The position numbers and the translations under genes were made by a program. From SG8-41 sp963699525 (GTDB lineage Bacteria; Pseudomonadota; Gammaproteobacteria; Burkholderiales; SG8-41), in NCBI GenBank assembly GCA_963699525.1, contig CAVOUI010000006.1:124001-188000 (forward strand): a stretch of 64,000 nt of DNA, read 5' to 3'. The notes beneath the pieces are model-generated. The model searched no databases. It was not told the origin of the DNA and worked only from the letters and a program-made list of their open reading frames with translations. Of this stretch, positions 34,413-42,974 are shown in pieces; the stretch's first letter is position 1, and every line of letters begins with the position of its first letter.

Positions 34413-34428
34413 TGTTTCACGTGAAACG
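34413..34428. promoter_or_regulatory. parS centromere site 2
   Basis: TGTTTCACGTGAAACG matches the parS consensus TGTTTCACGTGAAACA at 15 of 16 positions, with G for the final A. It lies 39 bp after the first site, so the two can share a ParB nucleation complex. Confidence 0.9.
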
Positions 34429-34495
34429 CCGCGCGGTTTCTGCGGCTTCCTGTTTTGGGGTATCATCTGCATGCTGGCTAAGTTCGGAATACATT

Positions 34496-36430
34496 ATGCA
34501 ACTTATTGATAAATATGATGTTATAGTAGTCGGTGGGGGACATGCGGGCACGGAGGCGGCGCTGGCCGCATCCCGCATGGGATGCAAAACCCTGCTTTTG
34601 ACCCACAGCTTCGACACTTTGGGGCAGATGTCCTGCAACCCGTCCTTGGGTGGCATAGGAAAAGGACATTTAATCAAGGAGATAGATGCTCTAGGGGGCG
34701 CCATGGCGCTCGCTGCGGACGAGTCCGGAATCCAGTTCCGCGTTCTCAACTCGCGCAAGGGGCCCGCCGTGCGCGCGACTCGGGCACAGGCCGACCGTGT
34801 GCTCTACAAGGGGGCGATCAGGCGCCGCCTCGAGAACCAACCCGGGCTCCAGCTGTTCCAGCAGGCCGTGGACGACCTGCTGATCGAGGGTGGGCGGATC
34901 GCCGGCGTGGTGACGCAGATCGGGCTCAAATTCTCCGCGCGCACAGTGGTGCTCACCACCGGAACGTTTCTCGCGGGATTGATTCACGTCGGGTTGAAGA
35001 ACCACCGGGGCGGTCGCGCGGGGGATCCGCCCGCGCTCGCGCTTGCGCAGCGGCTGCGCGAGCTCGAGCTTCCGGTCGGGCGGCTGAAGACGGGCACGCC
35101 GCCGCGCATCGACGGCCGCAGCATCGATTTCTCGGCCATGACCGAGCAGCCCGGCGACACGCCGGTCCCGGTGTTTTCCTACCTCGGCACGCGCGAGCTG
35201 CATCCGCGGCAGGTGCCGTGCTGGATCACGCATACGAATGCGCGCACTCACGACATCATCCGCGGCGCGCTCGACCGCTCGCCGCTCTACACCGGCGTGA
35301 TCGAGGGTGTCGGTCCGCGCTACTGCCCGTCGATCGAGGACAAGGTCATGCGCTTCGCGCAGAAGGCCTCGCACCAGATCTTCCTCGAGCCCGAAGGACT
35401 GACGGTCAGCGAGTTCTATCCCAACGGCATCTCAACGAGCCTGCCCTACGACGCGCAGCAGGAACTCGTGCGCTCGATCCGCGGGCTCGAGCGCGCGCAC
35501 ATTACGCGCCCGGGCTACGCCATCGAGTACGACTACTATGATCCGCGCGGCCTGAAGCGCTCGCTGGAGACGCGCGCCATCGGCGGGCTTTTTTTCGCCG
35601 GGCAGATCAATGGGACCACCGGTTACGAGGAGGCCGCCGCGCAAGGCCTGCTCGCCGGCATCAACGCGGCGCGGTTTGCGCGGGAACGCGAGCCGTGGTG
35701 CCCGGGACGCAACGAGGCCTACCTGGGCGTGCTGGTGGACGATCTCGTCACCCGCGGCGTATCCGAGCCCTACCGCATGTTCACGAGCCGCGCCGAGTAC
35801 CGGCTGTCCTTGCGCGAGGACAACGCCGACCTGCGGCTCACCGAGAGCGGTCGCCGGTTGGGCGTGGTGGATGACGCGCGCTGGGCGGCGTTCTCGCGCA
35901 AGCGCGAGGCGATCGAACGCGAGCAAGCGCGCCTCCGGGATACCCGGATCAACCCGCGGCTGTCCTCGATTCACGCGGCCACAGATGCGCCGGACGAGCC
36001 TCCGGCGCGCGAGTATTCGCTGATGGAACTGCTACGGCGTCCGGACATTGATTACGCGCGGCTGATGGCGCTGCCGGGCGCGGGGCCCGGAGTCGAGGAC
36101 CCGCTGATCGCGGAGCAGGTCGAGATCCAGTCCAAATATCAGGGGTATATCGAGCGCCAACACGAGGAGGTCGCGCGTTACGAGCACTACGAAAACTTGA
36201 AACTGCCACAGGACATCGATTATGCCGGTCTCCGCGCGCTGTCCGTGGAGGTGCGGCAGAAGCTCGCGCAGCACCGTCCCGAGACGCTCGGTCAGGCCGC
36301 GCGCATCTCGGGCGTGACGCCGGCGGCGATCTCGGTCCTGCTGGTCCACCTCAAGCGCAAGACGAACACGGCCGGCCGGGGCGCACGCGCCGCAGGCGCC
36401 CCCCGGCGAGCGACCGGCAAGACAGCATGA
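34496..36430 (+). CDS. mnmG: tRNA uridine-5-carboxymethylaminomethyl modification enzyme MnmG (GidA)
   Basis: MnmG is the FAD-dependent partner of MnmE in wobble-uridine modification. From ATG 34496 it is 644 residues. The FAD-binding loop is VIVVGGGHAGTEAA. Conserved stretches MSCNPSLGGIGKGHL, GTFLAGLIHVG, CPSIEDKVMRF and FAGQINGTTGYEEAAAQGL follow, with the C-terminal helical domain that contacts MnmE. A frame start at 34421 would overlap parS site 2 and adds no family sequence. It overlaps rsmG by 4 bp (ATGA). Confidence 0.97.
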   Translation: MQLIDKYDVIVVGGGHAGTEAALAASRMGCKTLLLTHSFDTLGQMSCNPSLGGIGKGHLIKEIDALGGAMALAADESGIQFRVLNSRKGPAVRATRAQADRVLYKGAIRRRLENQPGLQLFQQAVDDLLIEGGRIAGVVTQIGLKFSARTVVLTTGTFLAGLIHVGLKNHRGGRAGDPPALALAQRLRELELPVGRLKTGTPPRIDGRSIDFSAMTEQPGDTPVPVFSYLGTRELHPRQVPCWITHTNARTHDIIRGALDRSPLYTGVIEGVGPRYCPSIEDKVMRFAQKASHQIFLEPEGLTVSEFYPNGISTSLPYDAQQELVRSIRGLERAHITRPGYAIEYDYYDPRGLKRSLETRAIGGLFFAGQINGTTGYEEAAAQGLLAGINAARFAREREPWCPGRNEAYLGVLVDDLVTRGVSEPYRMFTSRAEYRLSLREDNADLRLTESGRRLGVVDDARWAAFSRKREAIEREQARLRDTRINPRLSSIHAATDAPDEPPAREYSLMELLRRPDIDYARLMALPGAGPGVEDPLIAEQVEIQSKYQGYIERQHEEVARYEHYENLKLPQDIDYAGLRALSVEVRQKLAQHRPETLGQAARISGVTPAAISVLLVHLKRKTNTAGRGARAAGAPRRATGKTA

Positions 36431-37050
36431 CCCTTGCGCAGCAGCTTGCGCAGGGGGTGAACGGACTCGGGCTGAAACTCCCGCAGGGCGCGGAGCAGCG
36501 CCTGCTCGCGTACCTGGAGTTGCTGCAGAAATGGAATCGGGTCTACAACCTGACGGCAGTGCGCGGTGCGCCGCGCATGATGTCCCAGCACGTGCTCGAT
36601 TGCCTGGCGGCGGCGCCGCACGTCGCGGCTGCGACCATTCTTGACGTGGGCAGCGGGGCGGGATTGCCGGGGATACCGCTCGCACTCGCGCTGCCGAATT
36701 CGCGGGTGACGCTGCTGGATTCGAGCCAAAAGAAAGCGGCTTTCCTGAGACAGGCGGTCATGGAACTGCAGATCGAGAATGCGGAGGTTGTATGCGAGAG
36801 GTCGGAAGCGTGGAAAGCGCCGGCGGCGTTCGAAATCGTGATCTCCCGCGCCTTCTCGGACCTGGCGGAGTTTGTTTCCCTGGCGGGCCGGCACGCCGCC
36901 GCGGGGGGGCGGCTCGTCGCAATGAAAGGCGTGCATCCGTATGAGGAAATCGCGCAGCTGCCACGCGGCTGGCGGGTGCTGCAGGTGATCGTGCTGACGA
37001 TTCCCGGGCTCGAAGCGCAGCGCCACCTCGTGGCGCTGGGGCGCGATTAA
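36427..37050 (+). CDS. rsmG: 16S rRNA (guanine-527 N7)-methyltransferase
   Basis: RsmG (GidB) methylates G527 of 16S rRNA with S-adenosylmethionine. The 207-residue protein has KWNRVYNLTAVRG at the N-terminal end, the SAM loop DVGSGAGLPGIPLALALP, and the later motif ISRAFSDLAEFV. It overlaps mnmG by 4 bp and parA by 1 bp, giving a tight mnmG-rsmG-parA-parB operon as in other proteobacteria. Confidence 0.96.
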   Translation: MTLAQQLAQGVNGLGLKLPQGAEQRLLAYLELLQKWNRVYNLTAVRGAPRMMSQHVLDCLAAAPHVAAATILDVGSGAGLPGIPLALALPNSRVTLLDSSQKKAAFLRQAVMELQIENAEVVCERSEAWKAPAAFEIVISRAFSDLAEFVSLAGRHAAAGGRLVAMKGVHPYEEIAQLPRGWRVLQVIVLTIPGLEAQRHLVALGRD

Positions 37051-37820
37051 TGATGGGCAGGGTGCTCGCCATCACCAACCAGAAGGGCGGGGTCGGCAAG
37101 ACCACCACCGGCGTCAACCTCGCTGCGAGCCTTGCAGCGGCGCACCGGCGCGTGCTGCTGGTGGATCTCGATCCGCAGGGCAACGCGACCATGGGCAGCG
37201 GCGTGGACAAGCGCCATCTCGCCGCAACGATCTACCACGTGCTGCTCGGAACGAAAAGCATCGCGGAGGTGCGGTTGCGCTCCGAGAAGGGCGGGTTCGA
37301 CCTGGTGCCGGCGAACCGCGAACTCGCCGGCGCGGAGGTCGAGCTGGTTGAGATTAGCCACCGCGAGACGCGCCTCAAGGATGCGCTCTCCGCAGTCGAG
37401 TCGGAGTACGATTTCATCCTGATCGATTGCCCGCCGGCGCTCAACCTGCTGACCGTGAACGGGCTTACCGCCGCGCACGCGGTGATGATCCCCATGCAAT
37501 GCGAGTATTACGCGCTCGAAGGCTTGAGTGATCTCGTGCAGACCATCAAGAAAGTGCGCGGGCACCTGAATCCGACCCTGGAGATCGAGGGGCTGCTGCG
37601 CACCATGTACGATCCGCGCAATACGCTCGCGCAGCAGGTATCGGCGCAATTACTCGAGCACTTCGGCGACAAGGTCTACCGCACGGTGATCCCGCGCAAC
37701 GTGCGGCTGGCGGAAGCGCCGAGCTTCGGCGTGCCGGCCCTGGAGTTCGACCGGAACTCCAAGGGCGCGCAGGCCTATCTCGCACTGGCGGGCGAAATGC
37801 TGAACCGCGCGGGCGGGTGA
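37050..37820 (+). CDS. parA: Chromosome partitioning ATPase ParA (Soj)
   Basis: ParA is a Walker-type ATPase that, with ParB bound to parS, segregates new chromosome origins. The 256-residue protein has the deviant Walker A NQKGGVGKTTTGVNLA, the DLDPQGNAT motif, and Walker B FILIDCPPALNLLTVNGL. There is no N-terminal DNA-binding extension, so this is the chromosomal type. The start ATG overlaps the rsmG stop codon (TAATG); a second ATG follows immediately. Confidence 0.97.
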   Translation: MMGRVLAITNQKGGVGKTTTGVNLAASLAAAHRRVLLVDLDPQGNATMGSGVDKRHLAATIYHVLLGTKSIAEVRLRSEKGGFDLVPANRELAGAEVELVEISHRETRLKDALSAVESEYDFILIDCPPALNLLTVNGLTAAHAVMIPMQCEYYALEGLSDLVQTIKKVRGHLNPTLEIEGLLRTMYDPRNTLAQQVSAQLLEHFGDKVYRTVIPRNVRLAEAPSFGVPALEFDRNSKGAQAYLALAGEMLNRAGG

Positions 37821-37831
37821 GGAGCATGGCC

Positions 37832-38689
37832 ATGGCCAGGATCAAGGGATTGGGACGGGGACTCGATGCGTTGCTCGGAGGTGAGGAGACCGCCCCCGTC
37901 GGCGTCGGCGAGTCGCTTGCGTCGCTCGCGATCGACGCGCTGCAACCGGGCCGGTTCCAGCCACGCGCGCGCATCGGCCAGGAGGGCCTCGCGGAGCTGG
38001 CCGAGTCCATCAAGGCGCAGGGGGTGATGCAGCCGATACTGGCGCGGCCGCTCGGCGCCGGCCGCTACGAGATCGTCGCCGGCGAGCGGCGCTGGCGTGC
38101 GGCGCGCATGGCGGGGCTCACGACAGTGCCGGCGCTGGTGCGCGAGTTGCCGGACCGGCATGCGCTCGCCATCGCGCTGATCGAGAATCTTCAGCGCGAG
38201 GATCTGAATCCCCTGGACGAGGCGGCGGGCATCAAGCGCCTGACCGAAGAGTTTGGCATGACCCACGCGGAAGCCGCAGAAGCCGTAGGCCGGTCGCGCG
38301 CCGCGATCACGAACGCGCTGCGGCTGCTCGAACTCGCGCCGCCGGTGCAGGAGCTGCTGCGCGACGGCAAGCTTGACATGGGGCATGCGCGTGCGCTGCT
38401 TGCCCTGCCGGCGCTGAAGCAGATCGATCTTGCGCGCGAGGCGGTCGCCCGGCAACTCTCGGTGCGCCAGGTCGAGAAGCGGGTCGCTGGCGTCACGGCA
38501 CGCCCCGCGGCGCGTGGACGCGCACGCATCGACCGGGACGTGGCGCGGCTGGAGGACGAGCTGAGCGGAGCGCTCGGCACCAGCGTGAGCATCCGGGCCG
38601 GCGCAAAGCCGGGCAGTGGCAAGCTGGTGATCCATTATTCGAGCCTGGATCAGCTCGACGCGCTGCTCACCCGGCTGAGGCAGAAATAG
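37832..38689 (+). CDS. parB: Chromosome partitioning protein ParB (Spo0J)
   Basis: ParB binds parS, spreads on nearby DNA as a CTP-dependent clamp and stimulates ParA. From 37832 it is 285 residues (MARIKGLGRGLDALLGG). The CTP-binding N domain has GVMQPILARPL and VAGERRWRAARMAGL. The helix-turn-helix follows (MTHAEAAEAVGRSRAAITNALRLL), and the C-terminal dimer domain is present. Three starts are possible: GTG 37817, ATG 37826 and ATG 37832. The last is chosen because GAGGAG (37819-37824) stands at the ideal 7-base spacing. Confidence 0.95.
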   Translation: MARIKGLGRGLDALLGGEETAPVGVGESLASLAIDALQPGRFQPRARIGQEGLAELAESIKAQGVMQPILARPLGAGRYEIVAGERRWRAARMAGLTTVPALVRELPDRHALAIALIENLQREDLNPLDEAAGIKRLTEEFGMTHAEAAEAVGRSRAAITNALRLLELAPPVQELLRDGKLDMGHARALLALPALKQIDLAREAVARQLSVRQVEKRVAGVTARPAARGRARIDRDVARLEDELSGALGTSVSIRAGAKPGSGKLVIHYSSLDQLDALLTRLRQK

Positions 38690-38724
38690 GCTTCGAAATC
38701 GGGGCGTTGCCGCAACGCAGCAAA

Positions 38725-38753
38725 TTGACCCTCTCCGGCCTCGAAGCTATACT
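38725..38753 (+). promoter_or_regulatory. ATP synthase operon promoter
   Basis: TTGACC (38725-38730) and TATACT (38748-38753) are separated by exactly 17 bp, a near-consensus sigma-70 promoter. It lies 37 bp ahead of the atpI start and after the parB stop codon. Confidence 0.8.
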
Positions 38754-38789
38754 ACGCGCGCTTTGCTCGGGGCGGAGATCCAGAACGCC

Positions 38790-39158
38790 ATGCATCGCAG
38801 CCTGAGCAGGCCGATCCGCACCGTTCTTCGGTGGCAGCTGGTGGCCACCGCCGCATTGACGCTCATTGCGTGGGCCTTCGCAGGCGCCCACGGCGCCCTT
38901 TCGGCAGCGTTGGGCGGCGCTGTGAGCATCTGCTCCGGCCTCGCGGCTGCGGTCTTGGTATCGCTCGGCAGGGCGAAATCCCCGGAAGGGGCGCTGTTTG
39001 CGGTGCTGAGGGCCGAAGCCGTCAAGATCGGCCTGATGGTTGCCCTGCTCTGGCTCGTGCTGGCGACGTACAGGGACGTCGCCGTGCCCGTGTTCATCGG
39101 CTCGTTCCTGTTGACGGTGGTGATTTTCGCAATGGCGTTTTTCGTGCGCGAGTACTAG
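38790..39158 (+). CDS. atpI: ATP synthase protein I
   Basis: AtpI is a small membrane protein thought to help assemble the c-ring. The 122-residue protein has four hydrophobic segments (about residues 15-35, 37-60, 75-95 and 97-117). The start at ATG 38790 (MHRSLSRPIRTVLRWQL) is preferred to the TTG at 38763. It is the first gene of the atp operon, 16 bp before atpB. Confidence 0.88.
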   Translation: MHRSLSRPIRTVLRWQLVATAALTLIAWAFAGAHGALSAALGGAVSICSGLAAAVLVSLGRAKSPEGALFAVLRAEAVKIGLMVALLWLVLATYRDVAVPVFIGSFLLTVVIFAMAFFVREY

Positions 39159-39174
39159 TCGCAAGAATCCAAGA

Positions 39175-39984
39175 ATGGCAGCCGGCACCGAGCTCACTCC
39201 CTCCAGTTACATCGAGCATCACCTGACTTTCTTCTCCAAGCCGCTCGGTGAAGGGGGTTTCTGGACGCTCAACGTGGACACTCTGGTGACCGCAATCCTG
39301 CTGGGCGTCGTCGGCATCGGTTTTCTCTGGTGGGTGGTGCGCGGGGCGACCTCGGGGGTCCCCGACAAGCGCCAGGCCTTTGTCGAGCTGCTGGTCGGCT
39401 TCGTCGACGACCAGGTGAAAGGCATCTTTCAGCGCGGGGACCGCAACCGGTTTCTCGCGCCCGCCGCGCTCACGGTTTTCGTGTGGGTGATCCTGATGAA
39501 CGCGATGGACTTCCTGCCGGTGGACATCCTCGTCATGCCGCTCGCGTGGCTTGGGCTGCACGAATGGCGCCCGGTGCCCACGGCGGACCTCAACACGACC
39601 TTCGCGCTGTCGCTCTCGGTCCTGGCGTTGTCGGTGTATTTCGCCGTCGAGGCGAAGGGGCTCGGCGGCTGGGTCCATGAGCTGTTTTGCGCGCCGTTCG
39701 GCGCCCACCCGCTGCTGTGGCCCGCCAATTTCCTGTTCAACCTCGTCGAGTACATTTCCAAGCCGCTGTCGCACTCGATGCGGCTGTTCGGCAACATGTA
39801 CGCGGGCGAGATCCTGTTCCTGCTCCTGTGGATGTGGGCTGCCACCGGACTGGTGGGCACCGTCTTCGGCTTCCTGTTCGGTCTCGGCTGGGCGATCTTC
39901 CACATCCTGATCGTCGTGCTGCAGGCCTATATCTTCATGATGCTGACCATCGTCTACATCTCGATGGCGCACGAGCACCACTGA
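39175..39984 (+). CDS. atpB: ATP synthase Fo subunit a
   Basis: Subunit a forms the proton half-channels against the rotating c-ring. The 269-residue protein has five to six membrane helices. The essential Arg lies in KPLSHSMRLFGNMYAGE, and the last helix has LIVVLQAYIFMMLTIVYISMA with the conserved Gln. The start MAAGTELTPSSYIEHHL is typical for betaproteobacteria. The next gene, atpE, is 43 bp on. Confidence 0.97.
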   Translation: MAAGTELTPSSYIEHHLTFFSKPLGEGGFWTLNVDTLVTAILLGVVGIGFLWWVVRGATSGVPDKRQAFVELLVGFVDDQVKGIFQRGDRNRFLAPAALTVFVWVILMNAMDFLPVDILVMPLAWLGLHEWRPVPTADLNTTFALSLSVLALSVYFAVEAKGLGGWVHELFCAPFGAHPLLWPANFLFNLVEYISKPLSHSMRLFGNMYAGEILFLLLWMWAATGLVGTVFGFLFGLGWAIFHILIVVLQAYIFMMLTIVYISMAHEHH

Positions 39985-40027
39985 CCTCCCCGACCAATCG
40001 ACTTCTCGCTCAGGAAAGGAAACGCGA

Positions 40028-40300
40028 ATGGAAAAACTTCAGCTTCTGGCCATGGTTCAGGCCTATACCAGTATCGGCATCGGCCTCATGGTCGGCCTGG
40101 GCGCCGCGGGCGCGTGCATCGGGGTCGGCATCATGTGCAGCCGCTTCCTGGAGGCGGCGGCGCGCCAGCCCGAGCTCACCAACTCGCTGCAGGCGAAGGT
40201 GTTCCTGCTGTTGGGCCTGATCGACGCCTCCTTCATCATCGGGCTGGGCATCGCGATGTTCTTCGCGTTCGCGAGCCCGCTGGCAACGCCCTTCCGCTAG
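40028..40300 (+). CDS. atpE: ATP synthase Fo subunit c
   Basis: Subunit c forms the proton-carrying ring. The 90-residue hairpin has helix 1 with GIGLMVGLGAAGACIGVGIM and helix 2 with the ion-carrying Asp in LLLGLIDASFIIGLG. The polar loop is ARQPE. No sodium-binding Gln/Glu pattern is seen in helix 1, so the enzyme is probably proton-driven. It has a strong ribosome-binding site, AGGAAAGGAA, fitting its high copy number. Confidence 0.97.
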   Translation: MEKLQLLAMVQAYTSIGIGLMVGLGAAGACIGVGIMCSRFLEAAARQPELTNSLQAKVFLLLGLIDASFIIGLGIAMFFAFASPLATPFR

Positions 40301-40337
40301 AACGCACGCCCGCTACCGCCGCGCCCGAAGGGACGAC

Positions 40338-40811
40338 ATGAACATCAATTTCACGCTGATCGCGCAGGCGCTGACCTTCGCGGCCTTCATCGGCTTCACG
40401 ATCAAGTTCATCTGGCCCTACCTGCTGCGCGCGATCGAGGAACGCCAGAAGACCATTGCCGACGGTCTCGCGGCCGCCGAGCAGGGCAAGCGCTCGCTCG
40501 AAATCTCGACCCGGCAGGCCGCAGAGTCGGTCAAGGAAGGGCGTGACCGGGCCGCCGAGATCATCGGGCAGGCCGAGAAGCGCGCTGCGCAGATGGTGGA
40601 GGAGGCGCGCACCCAGGCGAAGGAGGCAGGCAACCGCGAGAAGGCGGCCGCCCAGGCCGAGATCGAGCAGCAGGTTGCTCGCGCGCGGGAGGCGCTGCGC
40701 GAGCAGGTCGCCGCGCTGGCGGTGGCGGGGGCGGAGAAGATTTTGCGCCGCGAGGTGGACGCGAAGGCGCACGCCGACTTGCTCGCGCAACTCAAGCAGG
40801 AGTTGCGCTGA
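40338..40811 (+). CDS. atpF: ATP synthase Fo subunit b
   Basis: Subunit b is the stator stalk. The 157-residue protein has one N-terminal membrane helix (FTLIAQALTFAAFIGFTIKF, about residues 5-24), then a long charged helix rich in Ala, Glu, Lys and Arg that forms the dimeric coiled coil. The N-terminal MNINFTLIAQ is typical. The stop codon overlaps the atpH start by one base. Confidence 0.96.
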   Translation: MNINFTLIAQALTFAAFIGFTIKFIWPYLLRAIEERQKTIADGLAAAEQGKRSLEISTRQAAESVKEGRDRAAEIIGQAEKRAAQMVEEARTQAKEAGNREKAAAQAEIEQQVARAREALREQVAALAVAGAEKILRREVDAKAHADLLAQLKQELR

Positions 40812-41346
40812 TGGCCGAGGCCATAACGGTTGCGCGGCCCTACGCCGATGCGGTGTTCGCGCTCGCGGACAGCACCGGCGCGCTGGGCAAATGGTCGCAA
40901 ACGTTGGCCGTGATGGCAGCCGTCGCGGCGAACCCCGATATCGCTGCAGCGACCGCCGATCCCAAACTGACCCCCGAGCAGGTCTACGGCTTGTTCGCGG
41001 GCGCGTGCGGGGATCTTCCGGTCGAGGGGCAGAACCTGCTGCGCGCACTGATCGAGAACGACCGTGCTCGCGGCGCTTCCGGAAATCCACGGGACATTCG
41101 AGGAACTCAAGAACGAACGCGAGGGCATCGTCGATGCGGTCATCACGAGCGCCTACCCGCTCGATGGAGGCCAGCTTGCCGCGATCGTTGCGGTGCTGGA
41201 AGACCCGCTTCAAACGTAAAGTGAGGCCGCAGGTCGAGACCGACGCGGATCTGATCGGCGGCGTGCGGATGCAGGTCGGCGACGAAGTGATCGATGGATC
41301 CGTTCGCGGCAAGCTCGCCGGCATGGCGGCCGCACTCATGAAATAG
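40811..41346 (+). CDS. atpH: ATP synthase F1 subunit delta, two frameshifts
   Basis: Subunit delta joins the stator stalk to the top of F1. Three frames must be joined. MAEAITVARPYADAVFALA runs to LLRALIENDR; then LAALPEIHGTFEELKNEREG runs to AAIVAVLED; then RFKRKVRPQVETDADLIGG runs to the stop. One extra base near 41066 and one in the CCC run at 41204-41206 explain the breaks. Repair gives 177 residues, the family length. The repaired C terminus has the conserved IGGVRMQVGDEVIDGSV. Since the subunit is essential for a working synthase, sequencing error is the likeliest cause. Confidence 0.9.
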
Positions 41347-41364
41347 GCAAGCAAGGAAACCCCT

Positions 41365-42945
41365 ATGCAACAGCTCAAACCCTCCGAAATCAGCGAACTC
41401 ATCCGCTCGCGCATCCAGAACCTGGCGCTGCGCGCGGACATCAGCACCCAGGGCACGGTGGTGACCGTGACGGACGGCATCTGCCGTGTCCACGGGCTCT
41501 CCGACGTGATGCAGGGCGAGATGCTGGAATTTCCGGGGAATACGTTCGGCCTCGCGTTGAACCTCGAACGCGACTCAGTGGGCGCGGTGATACTCGGCGA
41601 GTATGAGCACATTTCCGAAGGCGATACCGTGAAGTGCACGGGCAAGATCCTGTCGGTGCCGGTCGGCCCGGAGCTGCTCGGGCGCGTCGTCAATTCGCTC
41701 GGCCAGCCGATCGATGGCAAGGGCCCGATCCCCGCCAAGATGACCGACGTCATCGAAAAGGTGGCGCCGGGCGTGATCTGGAGAAAGTCGGTCTCGCAAC
41801 CGGTGCAGACGGGTTTGAAGGCGATCGATTCGATGGTGCCGATCGGCCGCGGGCAGCGCGAGCTCATTATCGGCGACCGCCAGACCGGCAAGACCGCGGT
41901 GGCGGTGGACACCATCATCAACCAGAAGGGCAAGGACCTGATCTGCATCTACGTCGCAATCGGGCAGAAGGCGTCGACTATCGCCAACGTGGTGCGCAAG
42001 CTCGAGGAGCACGGGGCGATGGCTTATACCATCGTGCTGGCAGCCTCGGCCTCGGAATCGGCGGCGATGCAATACATTGCGCCCTATTCCGGCTGCACCA
42101 TGGGCGAGTACTTCCGCGACCGCGGCCAGGATGCACTCATCATCTACGACGATCTCACCAAGCAGGCCTGGGCGTATCGCCAGATCTCGCTGCTGCTGCG
42201 CCGTCCGCCGGGCCGCGAGGCATATCCGGGCGATGTGTTTTACCTGCACTCGCGCCTGCTCGAGCGCGCTTCGCGCGTGAACGACGAGTACGTCGAAAAA
42301 TTCACCGAGGGCAAGGTCAAGGGCAAGACCGGCTCGCTCACGGCGCTGCCCATCATCGAGACGCAGGCAGGCGACGTGACCGCTTTCGTGCCGACCAACG
42401 TGATCTCAATCACGGACGGGCAGATTTTCCTCGAGACTGACCTCTTCAACGCCGGCATCCGGCCCGCGATCAACGCAGGCATCTCGGTGTCCCGGGTGGG
42501 CGGCGCCGCGCAGACCAAGATTATGAAGCGCCGCGATACCGGAGGCGGGGTGCGGCTCGCCCTCGCTCAATACCGGGAACTGGCCGCCTTCGCACAATTC
42601 GCCTCGGACCTCGACGAGGCCACCCGCAGGCAGCTCGAGCGCGGAAAGCTCGTCACCGAGCTGATGAAGCAGGCGCAGTACCAACCGCTTGCGGTGTGGG
42701 AGATGGCGGTCACTCTGTTCGCGGTCAACAACGGCTACTTCGACGGCATCGACATCAAAAAGGCGCTCTCTGCTGAAAAATCGCTGCGCGACCATCTCAA
42801 GGACAAGTACGGCTCGCTGGTGAAGGCCATGGAGGACAAGAAAGACCTGAGCGAGGGCGAGGAGAAGTCGCTCAAGGCGGCGATGGAAGACTGGAAAAAA
42901 AGCGCCGGATTCGGCAGCGCCGCGCCGGACCGGGCGGTCGGATAG
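41365..42945 (+). CDS. atpA: ATP synthase F1 subunit alpha
   Basis: The alpha subunit forms the F1 hexamer with beta and carries non-catalytic nucleotide sites. The 526-residue protein starts MQQLKPSEISELIRSRIQNL behind AAGGAAA. Motifs are Walker A GDRQTGKTAVA, then LIIYDDLTKQAWAYRQISLL, and the Arg finger region around PAINAGISVSRVGGAAQ. The C-terminal tail past KKSAGFG is slightly longer than in E. coli. Confidence 0.98.
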   Translation: MQQLKPSEISELIRSRIQNLALRADISTQGTVVTVTDGICRVHGLSDVMQGEMLEFPGNTFGLALNLERDSVGAVILGEYEHISEGDTVKCTGKILSVPVGPELLGRVVNSLGQPIDGKGPIPAKMTDVIEKVAPGVIWRKSVSQPVQTGLKAIDSMVPIGRGQRELIIGDRQTGKTAVAVDTIINQKGKDLICIYVAIGQKASTIANVVRKLEEHGAMAYTIVLAASASESAAMQYIAPYSGCTMGEYFRDRGQDALIIYDDLTKQAWAYRQISLLLRRPPGREAYPGDVFYLHSRLLERASRVNDEYVEKFTEGKVKGKTGSLTALPIIETQAGDVTAFVPTNVISITDGQIFLETDLFNAGIRPAINAGISVSRVGGAAQTKIMKRRDTGGGVRLALAQYRELAAFAQFASDLDEATRRQLERGKLVTELMKQAQYQPLAVWEMAVTLFAVNNGYFDGIDIKKALSAEKSLRDHLKDKYGSLVKAMEDKKDLSEGEEKSLKAAMEDWKKSAGFGSAAPDRAVG

Positions 42946-42974
42946 GCCGGACGATCGTGCTGACGAGCTGACCA

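Noticed and set aside
38704..38718. Hairpin GCGTTG-CCG-CAACGC after parB
   Set aside because: No T tract follows, and short GC-rich palindromes are frequent in this genome.
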